Below are positions 15,916-26,155 of a stretch of DNA of 64,000 nucleotides, one piece after another. The position numbers were made by a program, and so were the translations under genes. The first letter of the stretch is position 1; each line of letters opens with the position of its first letter. This stretch comes from Fodinicurvata fenggangensis DSM 21160 (lineage in GTDB: Bacteria > Pseudomonadota > Alphaproteobacteria > Kiloniellales > DSM-21159): NCBI RefSeq assembly GCF_000686045.1, contig NZ_JMLV01000006.1:1-64000 (forward strand). The letters are read 5' to 3'. The notes below the pieces were generated by a model. It was not told where the DNA came from, made no database searches, and was given only the letters and a program-made list of their open reading frames with translations.

Positions 15916-17259
15916 GTGTTCGAAAAGGTCCTGATAGCCAATCGCGGAGAAATCGCCCTTCGCATTCATCGCGCCTGCCACGAGATGGGAATCTCGACGG
16001 TGGCCGTGCATTCCACGGCCGACGCCGACGCCATGCACGTGCGCCTGGCCGATGAAAGCGTCTGCATTGGCCCGCCCCCATCCAGCAAGAGTTACCTCAA
16101 CATCCCGGCCATCCTGAGCAGCGCCACCCTGACGGGCGCAGACGCCATTCATCCCGGGGTCGGTTTCCTGTCCGAGAATGCGCGCTTTGCCGAAATGGTC
16201 GAGGAGCATGGCCTTGCCTTCATCGGCCCCTCGTCCGAGCACATCGCCATGATGGGGGACAAAGTGCAGGCCAAGGTGGCCGCCAAGGAACTGGGGCTTC
16301 CGGTCGTTCCCGGTTCGGAAGGGGCGGTCACCTCCTACGAGGAAGCCAGGGCCATAGCCAAGGATGCAGGGTATCCGGTACTGATCAAGGCCTCTGCCGG
16401 CGGCGGCGGCCGCGGTATGAAGGTGGCGAACAGCGAAAGCGAGCTGGAAAGCGCCTACCGCATGGCGCGGAATGAGGCCAAGGCGGCCTTCGGAAACGAC
16501 GAGGTCTATCTGGAGAAATACCTTCAGAAACCGCGCCACATCGAGGTGCAGATCCTGGCGGACGGCAAGGGCGGTGCCGTGCACATGGGCGAACGGGACT
16601 GCTCGTTGCAGCGCCGCCACCAGAAGGTGCTCGAGGAAGCGCTCTCACCTGCGCTCAATGCCGAGGAGCGCCATCGCATCGGTGAAACCGCCCGCCAGGC
16701 CATCCTGAAGATGGGGTATCATTCAGCCGGAACCCTGGAATTCCTCTACGAGGACGGGGAGTTCTTCTTCATCGAGATGAACACACGCCTCCAGGTCGAA
16801 CATCCCATCTCGGAGGCGATCACGGGCATCGACCTGGTGCGTGAACAGATTCGCGTTGCCGCCGGGCACACGCTGCCCTTCACGCAGGAGGACATCACCT
16901 TCTCCGGCCACGCCGTGGAATGCCGCATCAATGCAGAGCACCCCAAGACCTTCGCGCCCTCGCCGGGGCTCATCAAGGAATACCACCCGCCGGGGGGCCT
17001 GGGCGTGCGTGTGGACTCGGCCATTTTCGGCGGCTATCGGGTGCCACCACATTATGACAGCCTGATCGCCAAGCTGATCGTGCATGGCCAGACCCGCAAC
17101 GAGTGCCTGATGCGCCTGAGGCGCGCGCTCGAGGAGATGGTGATCGAGGGCATCGATACGACCCTGCCGCTGCATCGTGACCTGGTGAACGACCCTGATG
17201 TCATAAACGGTGACTACGACATACACTGGCTGGAACACTGGATGGGCGAGCGCGGGTGA
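15916..17259 (+). CDS. accC: Biotin carboxylase subunit of acetyl-CoA carboxylase
   Basis: A 447-aa ATP-grasp enzyme that carboxylates the biotin on AccB. The N-terminal domain starts MFEKVLIANRGEIALRI (GTG start at 15916); KASAGGGGRGMKVA is the Gly-rich ATP loop; ERDCSLQRRHQKVLEE and FIEMNTRLQVEHPISE carry metal-ligand and catalytic residues. The C-terminal biotin-carboxylase domain ends ALEEMVIEGIDTTLPLH. Full length. It follows accB by 19 bp. Confidence 0.97.
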   Translation: MFEKVLIANRGEIALRIHRACHEMGISTVAVHSTADADAMHVRLADESVCIGPPPSSKSYLNIPAILSSATLTGADAIHPGVGFLSENARFAEMVEEHGLAFIGPSSEHIAMMGDKVQAKVAAKELGLPVVPGSEGAVTSYEEARAIAKDAGYPVLIKASAGGGGRGMKVANSESELESAYRMARNEAKAAFGNDEVYLEKYLQKPRHIEVQILADGKGGAVHMGERDCSLQRRHQKVLEEALSPALNAEERHRIGETARQAILKMGYHSAGTLEFLYEDGEFFFIEMNTRLQVEHPISEAITGIDLVREQIRVAAGHTLPFTQEDITFSGHAVECRINAEHPKTFAPSPGLIKEYHPPGGLGVRVDSAIFGGYRVPPHYDSLIAKLIVHGQTRNECLMRLRRALEEMVIEGIDTTLPLHRDLVNDPDVINGDYDIHWLEHWMGERG

Positions 17260-17329
17260 ACCGAGATTGCCACAGTCCGACGCGGTCGGGAGACTGGCAA
17301 AACGGCACGGATGGGCCTAGAATCTCCTC

Positions 17330-17995
17330 ATGCAGCTGACGGCAGACATGCTTCTGCGGGCCTATGCACTCGGCATCTTTCCCATGGCCGAGAACCGGAC
17401 CGCGCAGGAGTTGCACTGGATCGACCCCGAAATGCGCGGCATCCTGCCGCTTGATGGCGTGCACGTGCCCCGCAAGCTGCGCCGGCGCATCCTGAAACAG
17501 GAATTCCGCGTTACCTGCAATCAAGCCTTTTCCCAGGTTATCGAAGCCTGCGCGGAACCGGCCGCCGACCGGCCGGAGACCTGGATCAATGACACCATCA
17601 AACAGCTCTATACCGAACTGAACCGCATGGGCATGGCCCATTCGGTGGAGTGCTGGCAAACCGACGAAAACGGACAGAAAGTCTTGGTCGGTGGCCTGTA
17701 CGGTGTTTCCCTGGGGACGGTCTTCTTCGGGGAATCCATGTTCAGTCGCCGCAACGATGCCAGCAAGGTGGCCCTGGTCCACCTGGTCCTCCGCATGCGG
17801 AAAAGCGGCTATAGCCTGCTGGACACGCAGTTCACGACCCCTCACCTGCGCCAGTTCGGCGGCATCGAGATTCCACGCGAACATTACAAGGCCCTGCTGT
17901 CGCGCGCGCTGAAAGACACTGCAGAGCTTTGCGAGGAAATCCCCCTCGAAGACCTGCCCGCTTTACTGGATGAACTGAAACACGAAGGCAGCTGA
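17330..17995 (+). CDS. aat: Leucyl/phenylalanyl-tRNA--protein transferase
   Basis: A 221-aa cytosolic enzyme that adds Leu or Phe to N-terminal Arg/Lys of proteins, making N-degrons for ClpS-ClpAP. It begins with the family's LLRAYALGIFPMAE and contains WIDPEMRGILPLD, SVECWQ, GGLYGVSLGTVFFGESMFSR and LLDTQFTTPHLRQFGG. It closes the aroQ-accB-accC-aat block and ends in a strong hairpin shared with the convergent nrdJ. Confidence 0.97.
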   Translation: MQLTADMLLRAYALGIFPMAENRTAQELHWIDPEMRGILPLDGVHVPRKLRRRILKQEFRVTCNQAFSQVIEACAEPAADRPETWINDTIKQLYTELNRMGMAHSVECWQTDENGQKVLVGGLYGVSLGTVFFGESMFSRRNDASKVALVHLVLRMRKSGYSLLDTQFTTPHLRQFGGIEIPREHYKALLSRALKDTAELCEEIPLEDLPALLDELKHEGS

Positions 17996-18019
17996 GAGAA
18001 ACCTCCCAGCTGCCTTCGT
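17982..18019. terminator. Bidirectional hairpin between aat and nrdJ
   Basis: A perfect 13-bp stem (ACGAAGGCAGCTG / CAGCTGCCTTCGT) with a 12-nt loop spans the aat stop codon and lies in the short gap between two convergent genes. It has no long T run on either strand, but symmetry and place suggest a bidirectional terminator or a barrier against antisense read-through. Confidence 0.65.
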
Positions 18020-18038
18020 CATGGCCTGTCAAAAAACG

Positions 18039-21000
18039 TCAGGAACAGCCGCTGGTGCCCCCGCAGGTATCGCACTTCATGCAGGTGCCATTGCGCACCA
18101 GAGTGAAGTTTCCGCATTCACCGCAGGGATCGCCTTCATAGCCTTTCATGCGTGCCATGCGGCTCTGCTCGATCCGGCTGTCGATCTCGCGCGTAACATT
18201 GGCGGCCACCTGGGGATCGCGCCCGACCGAGCTGCCCCCTCTGGTGCTCCCTCCAGTGGAACCGCCGCCACCGGGACCGCCGCTAAAGGCCTGTGGCGCC
18301 GGTTCCGTCTCCTGCTCGGCCAAGGCCTCCATGTCCATGGCGGCGGCCGAGGCACCACCGGCACCGCCGGAGAAGACCGTCAGGCGATTGCGGACATAGC
18401 CACGTGAGGCAACCCGCTCGACTGTCTGGCGCACAGCCTCGGCGGCCTGTTCCTGCATGACGTCCTGATCGGGCTGGCCTTCGCTTTCCCCGCGCCCGGT
18501 GGCATCGGGCAGGGTGTCGTCGGGTACCACGTGGGCCAGGTCGTTGCGGCCCAGATAGCTGATCGCCAGCTCGCGGAAGATGTAGTCCAGAACCGAGGTG
18601 GACATCTTGATGGCATCGTTGCCTTCCACCATGCCCGAGGGCTCAAAGCGCGTGAAGGTGAAGGCATCGACGTACTCCTCAAGCGGCACGCCATACTGCA
18701 GGCCGATGGAGATCGCGATGGCGAAGTTGTTCATCAGGCTGCGGAAGGCAGCGCCTTCCTTGTGCATGTCGATGAAGATCTCGCCGATCTTGCCGTCCTC
18801 GTACTCGCCGGTGCGCAGGTAGACCTTGTGCCCGCCGACCACGGCCTTCTGGGTATAGCCCTTGCGCCGTTGCGGCAAACGCTCGCGCTGGATCACGCGT
18901 TCGACGATACGCTCCACGACACGCTCCGCCACCAGAGAGGCCCTGTCGGGCTGGCCGGACTCCATGACCCGGTCTTGCATCTCCTCTTCGTCTTCCTGCT
19001 CGTCGCCAGACAGCAGAGAGCTGGACAGCGGCTGCGAAAGCTTGGAGCCGTCGCGATAGAGCGCATTGGCCTTCAGCCCCAGGCGCCAGGACAGCATGTA
19101 GGCGTCCTTGCAATCCTCGACCGTCGCACTGTTCTGCATGTTGATGGTCTTCGAGATGGCCCCCGAAATGAAAGGCTGGGCCGCTGCCATCATGCGAATG
19201 TGGCTTTCCACGGACAGGGCGCGCTTGCCGATCCGTCCGCAAGGATTGGCGCAGTCGAAGACCGGCAGGTGCTCGTCCTTCAGGTGCGGAGCGCCTTCCA
19301 ATGTCATGGCGCCGCAGACATAGGTGTTGGCAGCCTCGACCTCCTGCCGGGTGAAGCCCAGCGCAGACAGCATGTCGAAACCGAGATCATCCAGCTGTGC
19401 ATCGGTAAAGCCCAGGGCCTCGCGGCAGAACTCGGCACCGAGTGTCCACTTGTTGAAGGCGAACTTGATGTCGAAGGCACTGCCAAGGGAGCCTTCCAGG
19501 GCCTCCAGGGCCGACTGCGTGAATCCCTTGGCCTTGAGGCTTTCGGGATTGACCCCCGGCGCCCCGTGCAGGGTGCCGTGGCCCACGGCATAGGAAATCA
19601 TCTCCTCGATCTGGGCCTCGCTGTACCCCAGGTGTGCCAGGGCCGCCGGAACCGTGCGATTGATGATCTTGAAATAGCCGCCGCCGGCCAGCTTCTTGAA
19701 CTTCACCAATGCGAAGTCCGGTTCGATGCCGGTGGTGTCGCAATCCATGACCAGGCCGATCGTGCCCGTGGGCGCGATCACTGTGGTCTGGGCGTTGCGA
19801 TAGCCGTGCTCTTCGCCCAGCTTCAGGGCTTCGTCCCAGGCTTCTCCTGCCGCCACGGCCAGGGCCGGATCGGGACAACGCGCCTTGTCCAGCGGTACGG
19901 GCGTAACCTGCAAGTTCTCATAGCCCTCGCTCTCGCCATGTGCTGCCCGGCGATGATTGCGCATCACCCGCAGCATGGCCTCGCGATTCTTGGCGAAGCC
20001 CGAGAAGGGGCCCAACTCGCGGGCCATCTCGGCCGAAGTGCTATAGCAGACACCGGTCATGATGGCGCTGAGCGCCCCGGCCAGTGCACGCCCGGCCTCG
20101 GAATCATAGGACAGCCCCATGGACATCAGCAGCCCGCCCAGGTTGGCATAGCCAAGGCCCAGCGTGCGGTACTCATAGGACAACTGGGCGATCTGGGCTG
20201 AGGGATACTGGGCCATCATCACCGAGACCTCGAGCACCATGGTCCAGAGGCGCACGGCATGGCGGTAGGATTCGACATCGAACCGACCGTCCTCGAAGCG
20301 GAAGTTCATCAGGTTGAGCGAGGCCAGGTTGCAGGCCGTATCGTCCAGGAACATGTACTCCGAACAGGGGTTCGAGGCGTTGATCGGGCCGGACTCCGGA
20401 CAGGTGTGCCACTCGTTGATCGTGCTGTCGTACTGTACGCCAGGATCGGCCGAGGCCCAGGCCGCATGCGCGATCTGTTCCCAGAGGTCGCGGGCCGACA
20501 GGGTGTCCGTCACCTTGCCGTCCGTACGGCTGCGCAACTGCCAATCGCCGTCGTTCAGCACCGCTTCGATGAAGTCGTTGGGAATGCGCAGCGAGTTGTT
20601 GGAGTTCTGGCCGCTGACGGACAGATAGGCTTCGGAGTCCCAGTCGGTGTCATAGACCCGGAAGTCGATGCCCTTGTAGCCCTGTCCGGCGAACTGGATG
20701 ACACGCTGGACATAGTTCTCGGGAATGTTGACCTTGCGCGCGGCCTTGATGGCGGCCTTCAACGCCGGGTTCTGCTTCGGATCCAGGCGCGCCTCGCCTT
20801 CCATGGAATGGCAGGCCTGGATGACCTCGTTCAGATGCGCGTTGCAGAGCTTCGAGCCCGTAACCAGGGCGGCCACCTTCTGTTCCTCGGTGACCTTCCA
20901 GTTGATGTATTCCTGCACATCGGGGTGATCCAGGTCGACGGTCACCATCTTGGCCGCACGGCGGGTCGTGCCGCCGGACTTGATGGCGCCGGCCGCGCGG

Positions 21001-21785
21001 TCGCCGATCTTCAGGAAAGACATCAGGCCCGAGGACTTGCCGCCGCCCGAGAGCGATTCGTTCGCGCCCCGGATGCGGGAGAAGTTGGTGCCGGTGCCGG
21101 AGCCGTACTTGAACAGGCGCGCTTCACGCACCCAGAGATCCATGATGCCGTTCTCGTTCACCAGGTCGTCATCCACGGACTGGATGAAGCAGGCATGCGG
21201 CTGCGGATGCTCGTAGGCACTCTCCGAGCGCTTCAGCTCCCCGGTGCGATAGTCGCAGTAATAGTGCCCCTGGCCCGGCCCATCGATGCCATAGGCCCAG
21301 TGCAGCCCGGTGTTGAACCACTGCGGCGAGTTGGGGGCAACGCGCTGGGTGGCCAGCATGTAACGCAGCTCGTCGAAGTAGGCGCGGGCGTCGGTTTCGG
21401 TGTCGAAGTAACCACCCTTCCAGCCCCAGTAGGTCCAGGTGCCTGCCAGACGGTCAAAGACCTGCTGGGCACGGGATTCCCCGACAAAACGATCCTGTGG
21501 ATCGATGTCCGACATGGCCTTGTCGTCCGGCACGCTGCGCCAGAGGAACTCGGGCACATCGGCTTCCTCGACCCGCTTCAGGCGAAGTGGCACGCCCTTC
21601 TTGCGGAAATACTTCTGGGCCAGGATATCGCAGGCCACCTGGCTCCAGTCAGCCGGCACCTCGATGTCGTTTGCCTGGAAAACTGTGGAGCCGTCCGGAT
21701 TGCGGATCTCACTGCTTGTTTGACGGAATGGAAGGCTCTCGTAGACGTCCTTCCCCTCCTCGGTGAAATGCCGAGCAACGCGCAT
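18039..21785 (-). CDS. nrdJ: Class II (adenosylcobalamin-dependent) ribonucleoside-diphosphate reductase
   Basis: A 1248-aa single-chain ribonucleotide reductase making deoxynucleotides with B12 as radical source, independent of oxygen. Recognisable blocks are [20 protein letters not shown] (NxCxE active-site motif), [31 protein letters not shown] and the long form's insert with [19 protein letters not shown]. The end is a Gly/Ser-rich linker (RGGSS) and a Cys-rich tail, [16 protein letters not shown], that passes reducing equivalents to the active site. ATG 21785 matches the family N-terminus. A paired NrdR site lies upstream. Confidence 0.97.
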   Translation of the reverse strand: MRVARHFTEEGKDVYESLPFRQTSSEIRNPDGSTVFQANDIEVPADWSQVACDILAQKYFRKKGVPLRLKRVEEADVPEFLWRSVPDDKAMSDIDPQDRFVGESRAQQVFDRLAGTWTYWGWKGGYFDTETDARAYFDELRYMLATQRVAPNSPQWFNTGLHWAYGIDGPGQGHYYCDYRTGELKRSESAYEHPQPHACFIQSVDDDLVNENGIMDLWVREARLFKYGSGTGTNFSRIRGANESLSGGGKSSGLMSFLKIGDRAAGAIKSGGTTRRAAKMVTVDLDHPDVQEYINWKVTEEQKVAALVTGSKLCNAHLNEVIQACHSMEGEARLDPKQNPALKAAIKAARKVNIPENYVQRVIQFAGQGYKGIDFRVYDTDWDSEAYLSVSGQNSNNSLRIPNDFIEAVLNDGDWQLRSRTDGKVTDTLSARDLWEQIAHAAWASADPGVQYDSTINEWHTCPESGPINASNPCSEYMFLDDTACNLASLNLMNFRFEDGRFDVESYRHAVRLWTMVLEVSVMMAQYPSAQIAQLSYEYRTLGLGYANLGGLLMSMGLSYDSEAGRALAGALSAIMTGVCYSTSAEMARELGPFSGFAKNREAMLRVMRNHRRAAHGESEGYENLQVTPVPLDKARCPDPALAVAAGEAWDEALKLGEEHGYRNAQTTVIAPTGTIGLVMDCDTTGIEPDFALVKFKKLAGGGYFKIINRTVPAALAHLGYSEAQIEEMISYAVGHGTLHGAPGVNPESLKAKGFTQSALEALEGSLGSAFDIKFAFNKWTLGAEFCREALGFTDAQLDDLGFDMLSALGFTRQEVEAANTYVCGAMTLEGAPHLKDEHLPVFDCANPCGRIGKRALSVESHIRMMAAAQPFISGAISKTINMQNSATVEDCKDAYMLSWRLGLKANALYRDGSKLSQPLSSSLLSGDEQEDEEEMQDRVMESGQPDRASLVAERVVERIVERVIQRERLPQRRKGYTQKAVVGGHKVYLRTGEYEDGKIGEIFIDMHKEGAAFRSLMNNFAIAISIGLQYGVPLEEYVDAFTFTRFEPSGMVEGNDAIKMSTSVLDYIFRELAISYLGRNDLAHVVPDDTLPDATGRGESEGQPDQDVMQEQAAEAVRQTVERVASRGYVRNRLTVFSGGAGGASAAAMDMEALAEQETEPAPQAFSGGPGGGGSTGGSTRGGSSVGRDPQVAANVTREIDSRIEQSRMARMKGYEGDPCGECGNFTLVRNGTCMKCDTCGGTSGCS

Positions 21786-21845
21786 GCTTCAAGTCCCCTT
21801 CGCATTGTGTCGAGTCCCGCTGGTCTGCGCCATCGCGCAGCCTCG

Positions 21846-21892
21846 ACACCAGATATTGTGACAGAAGAAAATTGAAACACAGAATGGTGTTG
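21846..21892 (-). promoter_or_regulatory. Tandem NrdR boxes upstream of nrdJ
   Basis: Box 1 (21846-21861) matches 13 of 16 positions of the NrdR consensus acaCwAtATaTwGtgt as I recall it. A weaker box 2 (21877-21892, about 10 of 16) starts exactly 31 bp further from the gene, leaving a 15-bp gap. Paired boxes with 15-16 bp between them are the known NrdR arrangement. The ATP/dATP-sensing repressor NrdR would bind here to limit nrdJ expression. The pair sits 60-110 bp upstream of the start codon, within the expected promoter zone. Confidence 0.7.
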
Positions 21893-21950
21893 TCGTCACT
21901 CGAATTATGACGAAGTTACTTCACCCTTTTGCCTTGACAGAATACGCGAC

Positions 21951-22862
21951 TCAATCCTGCACCGAACGGGACATCCTGCGTCGTGAAAGACTGCTCAATA
22001 CCAGTGCTGCGAGCACCAGTGCGATGCCGCCAAGTTGCGGCCAGGACAGCTCTTCGCCCAGCACTACCATGGCCAGGACAACCGAGACGACGGGCTCTAG
22101 ATTCATGAAAAGGGCCGAGTCCGCCGGTCCGGCCTTGCGCACCGCCAGGAACTGGAAGGTCACGCCCAGGATGTAGCAGATCCCCACCAGGATGAAGGCG
22201 GCGAATCCCAGAGTTCCGGAAGGCAACTGCACCTGGCCGAGCGTCACAAGCCAGCCGCCGCAGACAAGCAGCCCGACCAGGTTGGCGGTCATGAGCACCA
22301 GATAGGGATCATGCCGGGTCATCAGGGTCCGTGACTGGAACAGCAGGCAGGTGATGGAGACAGCCGCAAACAGCGCCCAGGCCACACCGCGCCAGTCCAG
22401 CTTGCCCAGGTCCGGCCCCAGGGTCATGGCCAGACCGGCAAAGGCCAGGACAAAGACGAAGATCTGCCCCGGACCGATCGGCATGCGATCCACCCAGGGG
22501 GTCAGGGCTGCGATCATCAGGGGAAAGGTAAAGAAGATCAGGGCCGCCAGGCTGACCGGGATATAGGCAACGGAGGACATGTACCCCAGTGTCATGCCGG
22601 AAATCGCCAATCCGGCCACCAGAAGGCGGCCGTAATCCTGTCGCGGCAAACGAAAGCTGCCGCTGCTCAACCGCAGCATCGCCGCGAAGAATCCGATGGC
22701 AAAGATGAAGCGCAGCACCACCAGGGTCATGGGCGCCCCGCCGGCATCATAGACCAGCCAGGCCAGCGTCGTCGTGCAGCCGAGCCACAGTGCCGATATC
22801 AGCGCGGCCGACCGGCCGGCCCAGAGCGTTGCCGCCCCCTCGCCCCCGGATGATCCGCTCAT
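21951..22862 (-). CDS. DMT-superfamily transporter (EamA family)
   Basis: A 303-aa inner-membrane protein with two EamA repeats, about ten hydrophobic helices, and LVVLRFIFAIGFFAAML in the first repeat. ATG 22862 overlaps the stop of the upstream gene (ATGA), which supports this start over a longer frame. Family members export amino acids or other metabolites; the substrate is unknown. Basic C-terminus (SSLSRRRMSRS). Confidence 0.85.
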   Translation of the reverse strand: MSGSSGGEGAATLWAGRSAALISALWLGCTTTLAWLVYDAGGAPMTLVVLRFIFAIGFFAAMLRLSSGSFRLPRQDYGRLLVAGLAISGMTLGYMSSVAYIPVSLAALIFFTFPLMIAALTPWVDRMPIGPGQIFVFVLAFAGLAMTLGPDLGKLDWRGVAWALFAAVSITCLLFQSRTLMTRHDPYLVLMTANLVGLLVCGGWLVTLGQVQLPSGTLGFAAFILVGICYILGVTFQFLAVRKAGPADSALFMNLEPVVSVVLAMVVLGEELSWPQLGGIALVLAALVLSSLSRRRMSRSVQD

Positions 22863-23911
22863 GCGCGCGCTGATAGGGGCAGGTTGCACAAGAGGTTCTG
22901 CGGCTTGCAACGCAGGCAATTGACCTCGTCCATGCACAGAGCCATGTATACGGGCCGTCCCGCCACCTGCGGCAATACCACGCTGCTGTCCGCGAATTCG
23001 GCCCGGAACAGGCCCAACAGGCGATACATCTGGTCTTCACCTGCTTCCTGGCCCCGATAGAGCGTGTTGAGCAGGGCCGTCGCCTCGGCATCCAGGCCCA
23101 CATACCAGACCCAGGCGTCGTCCTTGATCTCGGGGATCGGCTGGATCTTCACCTCAATGTCGAGAAAATGCGCCACCCATTTCTCAAGGGTGCGACAGAA
23201 GGCATCCAGCCCCGGGCTGCCGAAATCGATGCGCAGCACGGTGTCGTAGCGCGTATCGCGCTCCCAGTAGATATCCGCATTCTCGCGTGAGAGGACATCA
23301 AGTTCCAGGGAGCGGGCCCGCCCTTCCGATTGCGCCAGAAGATTGCCCAGCGATACGCTGTTCTCCTGGGTGGCATACATCTCTACGGTGTCGGAATCGG
23401 CCAGCAGGATCTGGCCCTCGCGCAGGGTCACCTTCTGCTCGCGGAAGAAGAGCTCGCCTGCGCGGGCGGCCAGGGGATCGGCATCCTCGCCCAGGATATG
23501 CCGCATAATGACGTGCGCGAGGTGATCGATGAAGATCGGCGGCACAGGCGAAACCCCCGAATCGTTGGCGGCCCCCTCGTTGGTCACACCTTCCTTGGGC
23601 ATGAAAAGGCCCATATAGACCTCTTCCAGGGTCTCTGCTTCCAGCAGGCGTGCCCGATAGGCCGCCCAGACCTTGTAGTTGTCGACGGCATCGGGATCGG
23701 CCAGAGCCTCCAGGCGCTGGTCCGTCATCGTCATGCGGGGGCTGTCCAGCAGATCCGTGTGCAGGTGACGCTCGGCCTTGCAGGCTTCTTCAGGCGGGCG
23801 CATTTCAGGTCGAACCAGATAGGCGCGCAGGAAGTCGTCGGTCACTTTCAGGCGCCCTTCCGGTGTCTGTTCCAGAAGGTGGTAGCCTGAGTCTCGCCAA
23901 TAATCCGGCAT
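22859..23911 (-). CDS. Conserved hypothetical protein resembling DUF6352
   Basis: A 350-aa soluble protein starting MPDYWRDSGYHLLE, with PEGRLKVTDDFLRAYLVRPEM, a central FIDHLAHVIMRHILG segment and a Cys-bearing C-terminus (CLRCKPQNLLCNLP). There is no signal peptide or transmembrane segment. The N-terminus matches my memory of the DUF6352 family, which has no assigned function. Its stop overlaps the start of the EamA transporter gene, so the two are probably co-translated. Divergent from the NDUFA12 gene. Confidence 0.6.
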   Translation of the reverse strand: MPDYWRDSGYHLLEQTPEGRLKVTDDFLRAYLVRPEMRPPEEACKAERHLHTDLLDSPRMTMTDQRLEALADPDAVDNYKVWAAYRARLLEAETLEEVYMGLFMPKEGVTNEGAANDSGVSPVPPIFIDHLAHVIMRHILGEDADPLAARAGELFFREQKVTLREGQILLADSDTVEMYATQENSVSLGNLLAQSEGRARSLELDVLSRENADIYWERDTRYDTVLRIDFGSPGLDAFCRTLEKWVAHFLDIEVKIQPIPEIKDDAWVWYVGLDAEATALLNTLYRGQEAGEDQMYRLLGLFRAEFADSSVVLPQVAGRPVYMALCMDEVNCLRCKPQNLLCNLPLSARA

Positions 23912-24101
23912 GCCACTCCTTTCCTAAATCCGACCCAAGATGCCGCAAAGCGCCCACCCGGAACAAGCGAAAGGGCCGTTCCGTCAATGCAGGTCTGGAC
24001 GCGGGGGTAACGCAACGCCTATATTCCGCCACACGCGCGGTGTAACCGCATGAAGAAGTACTGGCAACGGATATCGGATTTCATCAATGACAGGAATGGC
24101 C

Positions 24102-24461
24102 ATGCGTTTTTTCACCTGGCGACACGGTGAGGAGGTTGGCCGCGATGACGCGGGCAACCGCTATTATCATGATCGCAAGGGCGGCACGGTTCACCGCGAT
24201 TCCCTGCGCCATGAACGCCGCTGGGTGATCTATGCCGGTGAGGACGAGGCCAGCCGCGTCCCCCCTGAATGGCATGCCTGGCTGCATCACACCACCGATG
24301 AAATCCCGCCCAAGGAAGGCATCCCCCGCCGCCCCTGGATGAAGGACCACCAGCCCAACCCCACCGGCAGCGAACTGGCCTATCGCCCGCCCGGACACAC
24401 GCTGCGCGGCGGCCACCGCCCGCACACCACGGCCGATTACGAGCCCTGGACGCCGGAGTGA
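24102..24461 (+). CDS. Complex I accessory subunit, NDUFA12 family
   Basis: A 119-aa homologue of mitochondrial NDUFA12 (B17.2), a supernumerary subunit of NADH:ubiquinone oxidoreductase found in alphaproteobacteria and mitochondria. Motifs are GRDDAGNRYYHDRKG, ERRWVIY, VPPEWHAWLHHTTDE and a C-terminal DYEPWTPE. I start at ATG 24102, six bases after AGGA; ATG 24087 is five codons upstream in frame. Located away from any nuo operon, as is usual for this gene, and beside mlaD and DUF2155. Confidence 0.93.
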   Translation: MRFFTWRHGEEVGRDDAGNRYYHDRKGGTVHRDSLRHERRWVIYAGEDEASRVPPEWHAWLHHTTDEIPPKEGIPRRPWMKDHQPNPTGSELAYRPPGHTLRGGHRPHTTADYEPWTPE

Positions 24462-24502
24462 CCGGCGCCGGAACCACGGTCTGACTTTCAGGGGCAGGCA
24501 GC

Positions 24503-25027
24503 ATGAGCAGAAACATCATAGAGACCGTCATGGGCGGCGTGGTCATCCTGATCGCAGCAGCTTTCCTGGTCTTTGCCTTCAATGCCAGTGACTTCTCGAC
24601 CTCGTCGTCCGGCTACACGGTTGTGGCCAATTTCGACAATGCAAGCGGGCTCAACACAGGTTCGGAAGTCCGCATGAGCGGTGTTCCCGTCGGGACGGTG
24701 GTGGACCGCAAGCTTGACGACGACACCTTCCTGGCGCAGGTCACGCTGTCCATAAAGGACGGCGTCGTACTGCCAAGCGATACCTCGGCCAAGATCACGG
24801 GCGACGGCCTGATGGGCAGCAACTACATTTCGCTCTCACCCGGCGGCGCCGAGGACAACATCGAACCCGGCGGACGCATCCAGTACACCCAGGGGGCCAT
24901 GAACCTTATGGATCTGATCGGCCGCTTTGTCTTTGGCGGCGCTGGCAGCGGCAGTTCCGGCAATGGAGGCGACAGCTCCAACACAGACAGCTCCGGTGAC
25001 AACCCCTTCAGCAGCGGCTCTCTCTAG
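24503..25027 (+). CDS. mlaD: Outer-membrane lipid asymmetry protein MlaD
   Basis: A 174-aa MCE-domain protein of the Mla phospholipid transport system, anchored in the inner membrane with its MCE ring in the periplasm. It has one N-terminal membrane helix (VMGGVVILIAAAFLVFAF) and an MCE domain with NASGLNTGSEVRMSGVPVG and KITGDGLMGSNYISLSPGG. The Gly/Ser-rich tail lacks structure. The MlaE/F partners are not in the window, so it is separated from the rest of the complex. Followed nine bases later by the DUF2155 gene. Confidence 0.92.
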   Translation: MSRNIIETVMGGVVILIAAAFLVFAFNASDFSTSSSGYTVVANFDNASGLNTGSEVRMSGVPVGTVVDRKLDDDTFLAQVTLSIKDGVVLPSDTSAKITGDGLMGSNYISLSPGGAEDNIEPGGRIQYTQGAMNLMDLIGRFVFGGAGSGSSGNGGDSSNTDSSGDNPFSSGSL

Positions 25028-25035
25028 CATTCGCC

Positions 25036-25500
25036 ATGGCAATGGTTCCAAGCATCTTCTCCCGTCACACCTGGATGGCAGGCTGCCTTGCTCTGCTGTG
25101 GCCGATGGCTGCGGCCGCACAGGAGCAAGAGGACAGCGAACCGCTGGGCGACCCCTACCCCATTGCCCAGTTGCAGGGCCTGAACAAGATCACCGCGCGT
25201 ATCTCGAACTTCAAAGCTCCGGTTGACGAAACCGTCACCTTCGGTTCGCTGGAAATCACGGCGCGCACCTGTCGCAAGACGCGCCCCGAGGAAGAACCGG
25301 AATCGGTTGCCTTCCTTGAGATAGACGAAGTCCCCATCAATGCGTCGCGCGAGGAAGTTTTCAGCGGGTGGATGTTTGCCTCCTCTCCCGCTGTTTCCGC
25401 TCTGGAGCATCCGGTCTATGACGTATGGGTCGATGACTGCCTGAACGAAGACGGCGAGTCGGCACAGGTCGAACCGAAAGATCCGGTGGAAGACCAGTAG
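25036..25500 (+). CDS. DUF2155 periplasmic protein
   Basis: A 154-aa protein with a signal peptide (hydrophobic LALLWPMAAAA). The mature part has the DUF2155 features: LNKITARISNFKAPVDETV, FGSLEITARTC and VFSGWMFASSPAVSALEHPVYDVWV with paired Cys residues. The function is unknown in the literature I know, but the gene is widely conserved in alphaproteobacteria near aat/accBC and NDUFA12, as here. It probably shares a transcript with mlaD. Confidence 0.88.
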   Translation: MAMVPSIFSRHTWMAGCLALLWPMAAAAQEQEDSEPLGDPYPIAQLQGLNKITARISNFKAPVDETVTFGSLEITARTCRKTRPEEEPESVAFLEIDEVPINASREEVFSGWMFASSPAVSALEHPVYDVWVDDCLNEDGESAQVEPKDPVEDQ

Positions 25501-25604
25501 GCTTACCGCTCCCCTACCTGTGATGGCTGCTTGCCGCCTGGAGCTTTTCTTTCTAGCCTGCGCGCCATTCATCCACGTCCAACCCACCCAAGGAGAATAG
25601 GAAC

Positions 25605-26072
25605 ATGGTCGGAACAGTCGACGCACGCCTGACGGACCTCGGCATCGAGATCGCCACACCGGCAGCACCGGTGGCCAATTACGTGGGCTTTGTCACCACC
25701 GGTAACCTGGTTTTCGTTTCCGGCCAGTTGCCCCTGAAGGATGGAAAGCTGCAGTACGAAGGCCGGCTGGGTGAATCGATCTCGCTCGAGGAGGGCCAGG
25801 CCGCAGCCCGCCTGTGCGCCATCAATATCATCGCCCAGCTGAAGGCCGCTTGTGACGGCGACCTGGACCGCGTGAAACGCATTGTTCGCCTAGGCGGTTT
25901 CGTCAATTCCGGGGCCGGCTACAAGGACCAACCGAAGGTGATCAACGGCGCATCCGACCTGATGGCCGAGGTCTTTGCAGAGGCTGGCACCCACTGCCGC
26001 GCAGCCGTCTCCGCCGGCGCCCTGCCACTGGATGCAGCCGTGGAAATCGACGCCATCGCCGAGATCGATTAG
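25605..26072 (+). CDS. RidA-family protein (YjgF/UK114)
   Basis: A 155-aa protein with the RidA fold motifs NLVFVSGQLPL, INIIAQLKAACDGDLDRVKRIVRLGGFVN (split across helix and strand) and HCRAAVSAGALPLDAAVEIDAIA. The conserved Arg of RAAV fits a 2-aminoacrylate/imine deaminase, although this longer subfamily is not certain to be RidA itself. AAGGAG precedes the ATG at 25605. Stand-alone gene upstream of the glutamine-synthetase-family gene. Confidence 0.9.
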   Translation: MVGTVDARLTDLGIEIATPAAPVANYVGFVTTGNLVFVSGQLPLKDGKLQYEGRLGESISLEEGQAAARLCAINIIAQLKAACDGDLDRVKRIVRLGGFVNSGAGYKDQPKVINGASDLMAEVFAEAGTHCRAAVSAGALPLDAAVEIDAIAEID

Positions 26073-26155
26073 CACCGGTCACGACCAGACAGCCATTGCC
26101 TATTGCGGGGCTGTCGGGCGAAGATGATCGCAGGTTTCACAGCAATGCGATCATT

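Noticed and set aside
18531-20201. Long open frames antisense to nrdJ (also 20259-21875)
   Set aside because: They mirror the nrdJ codon pattern, give no domain signature and have no ribosome sites; shadows of the 1248-aa gene.
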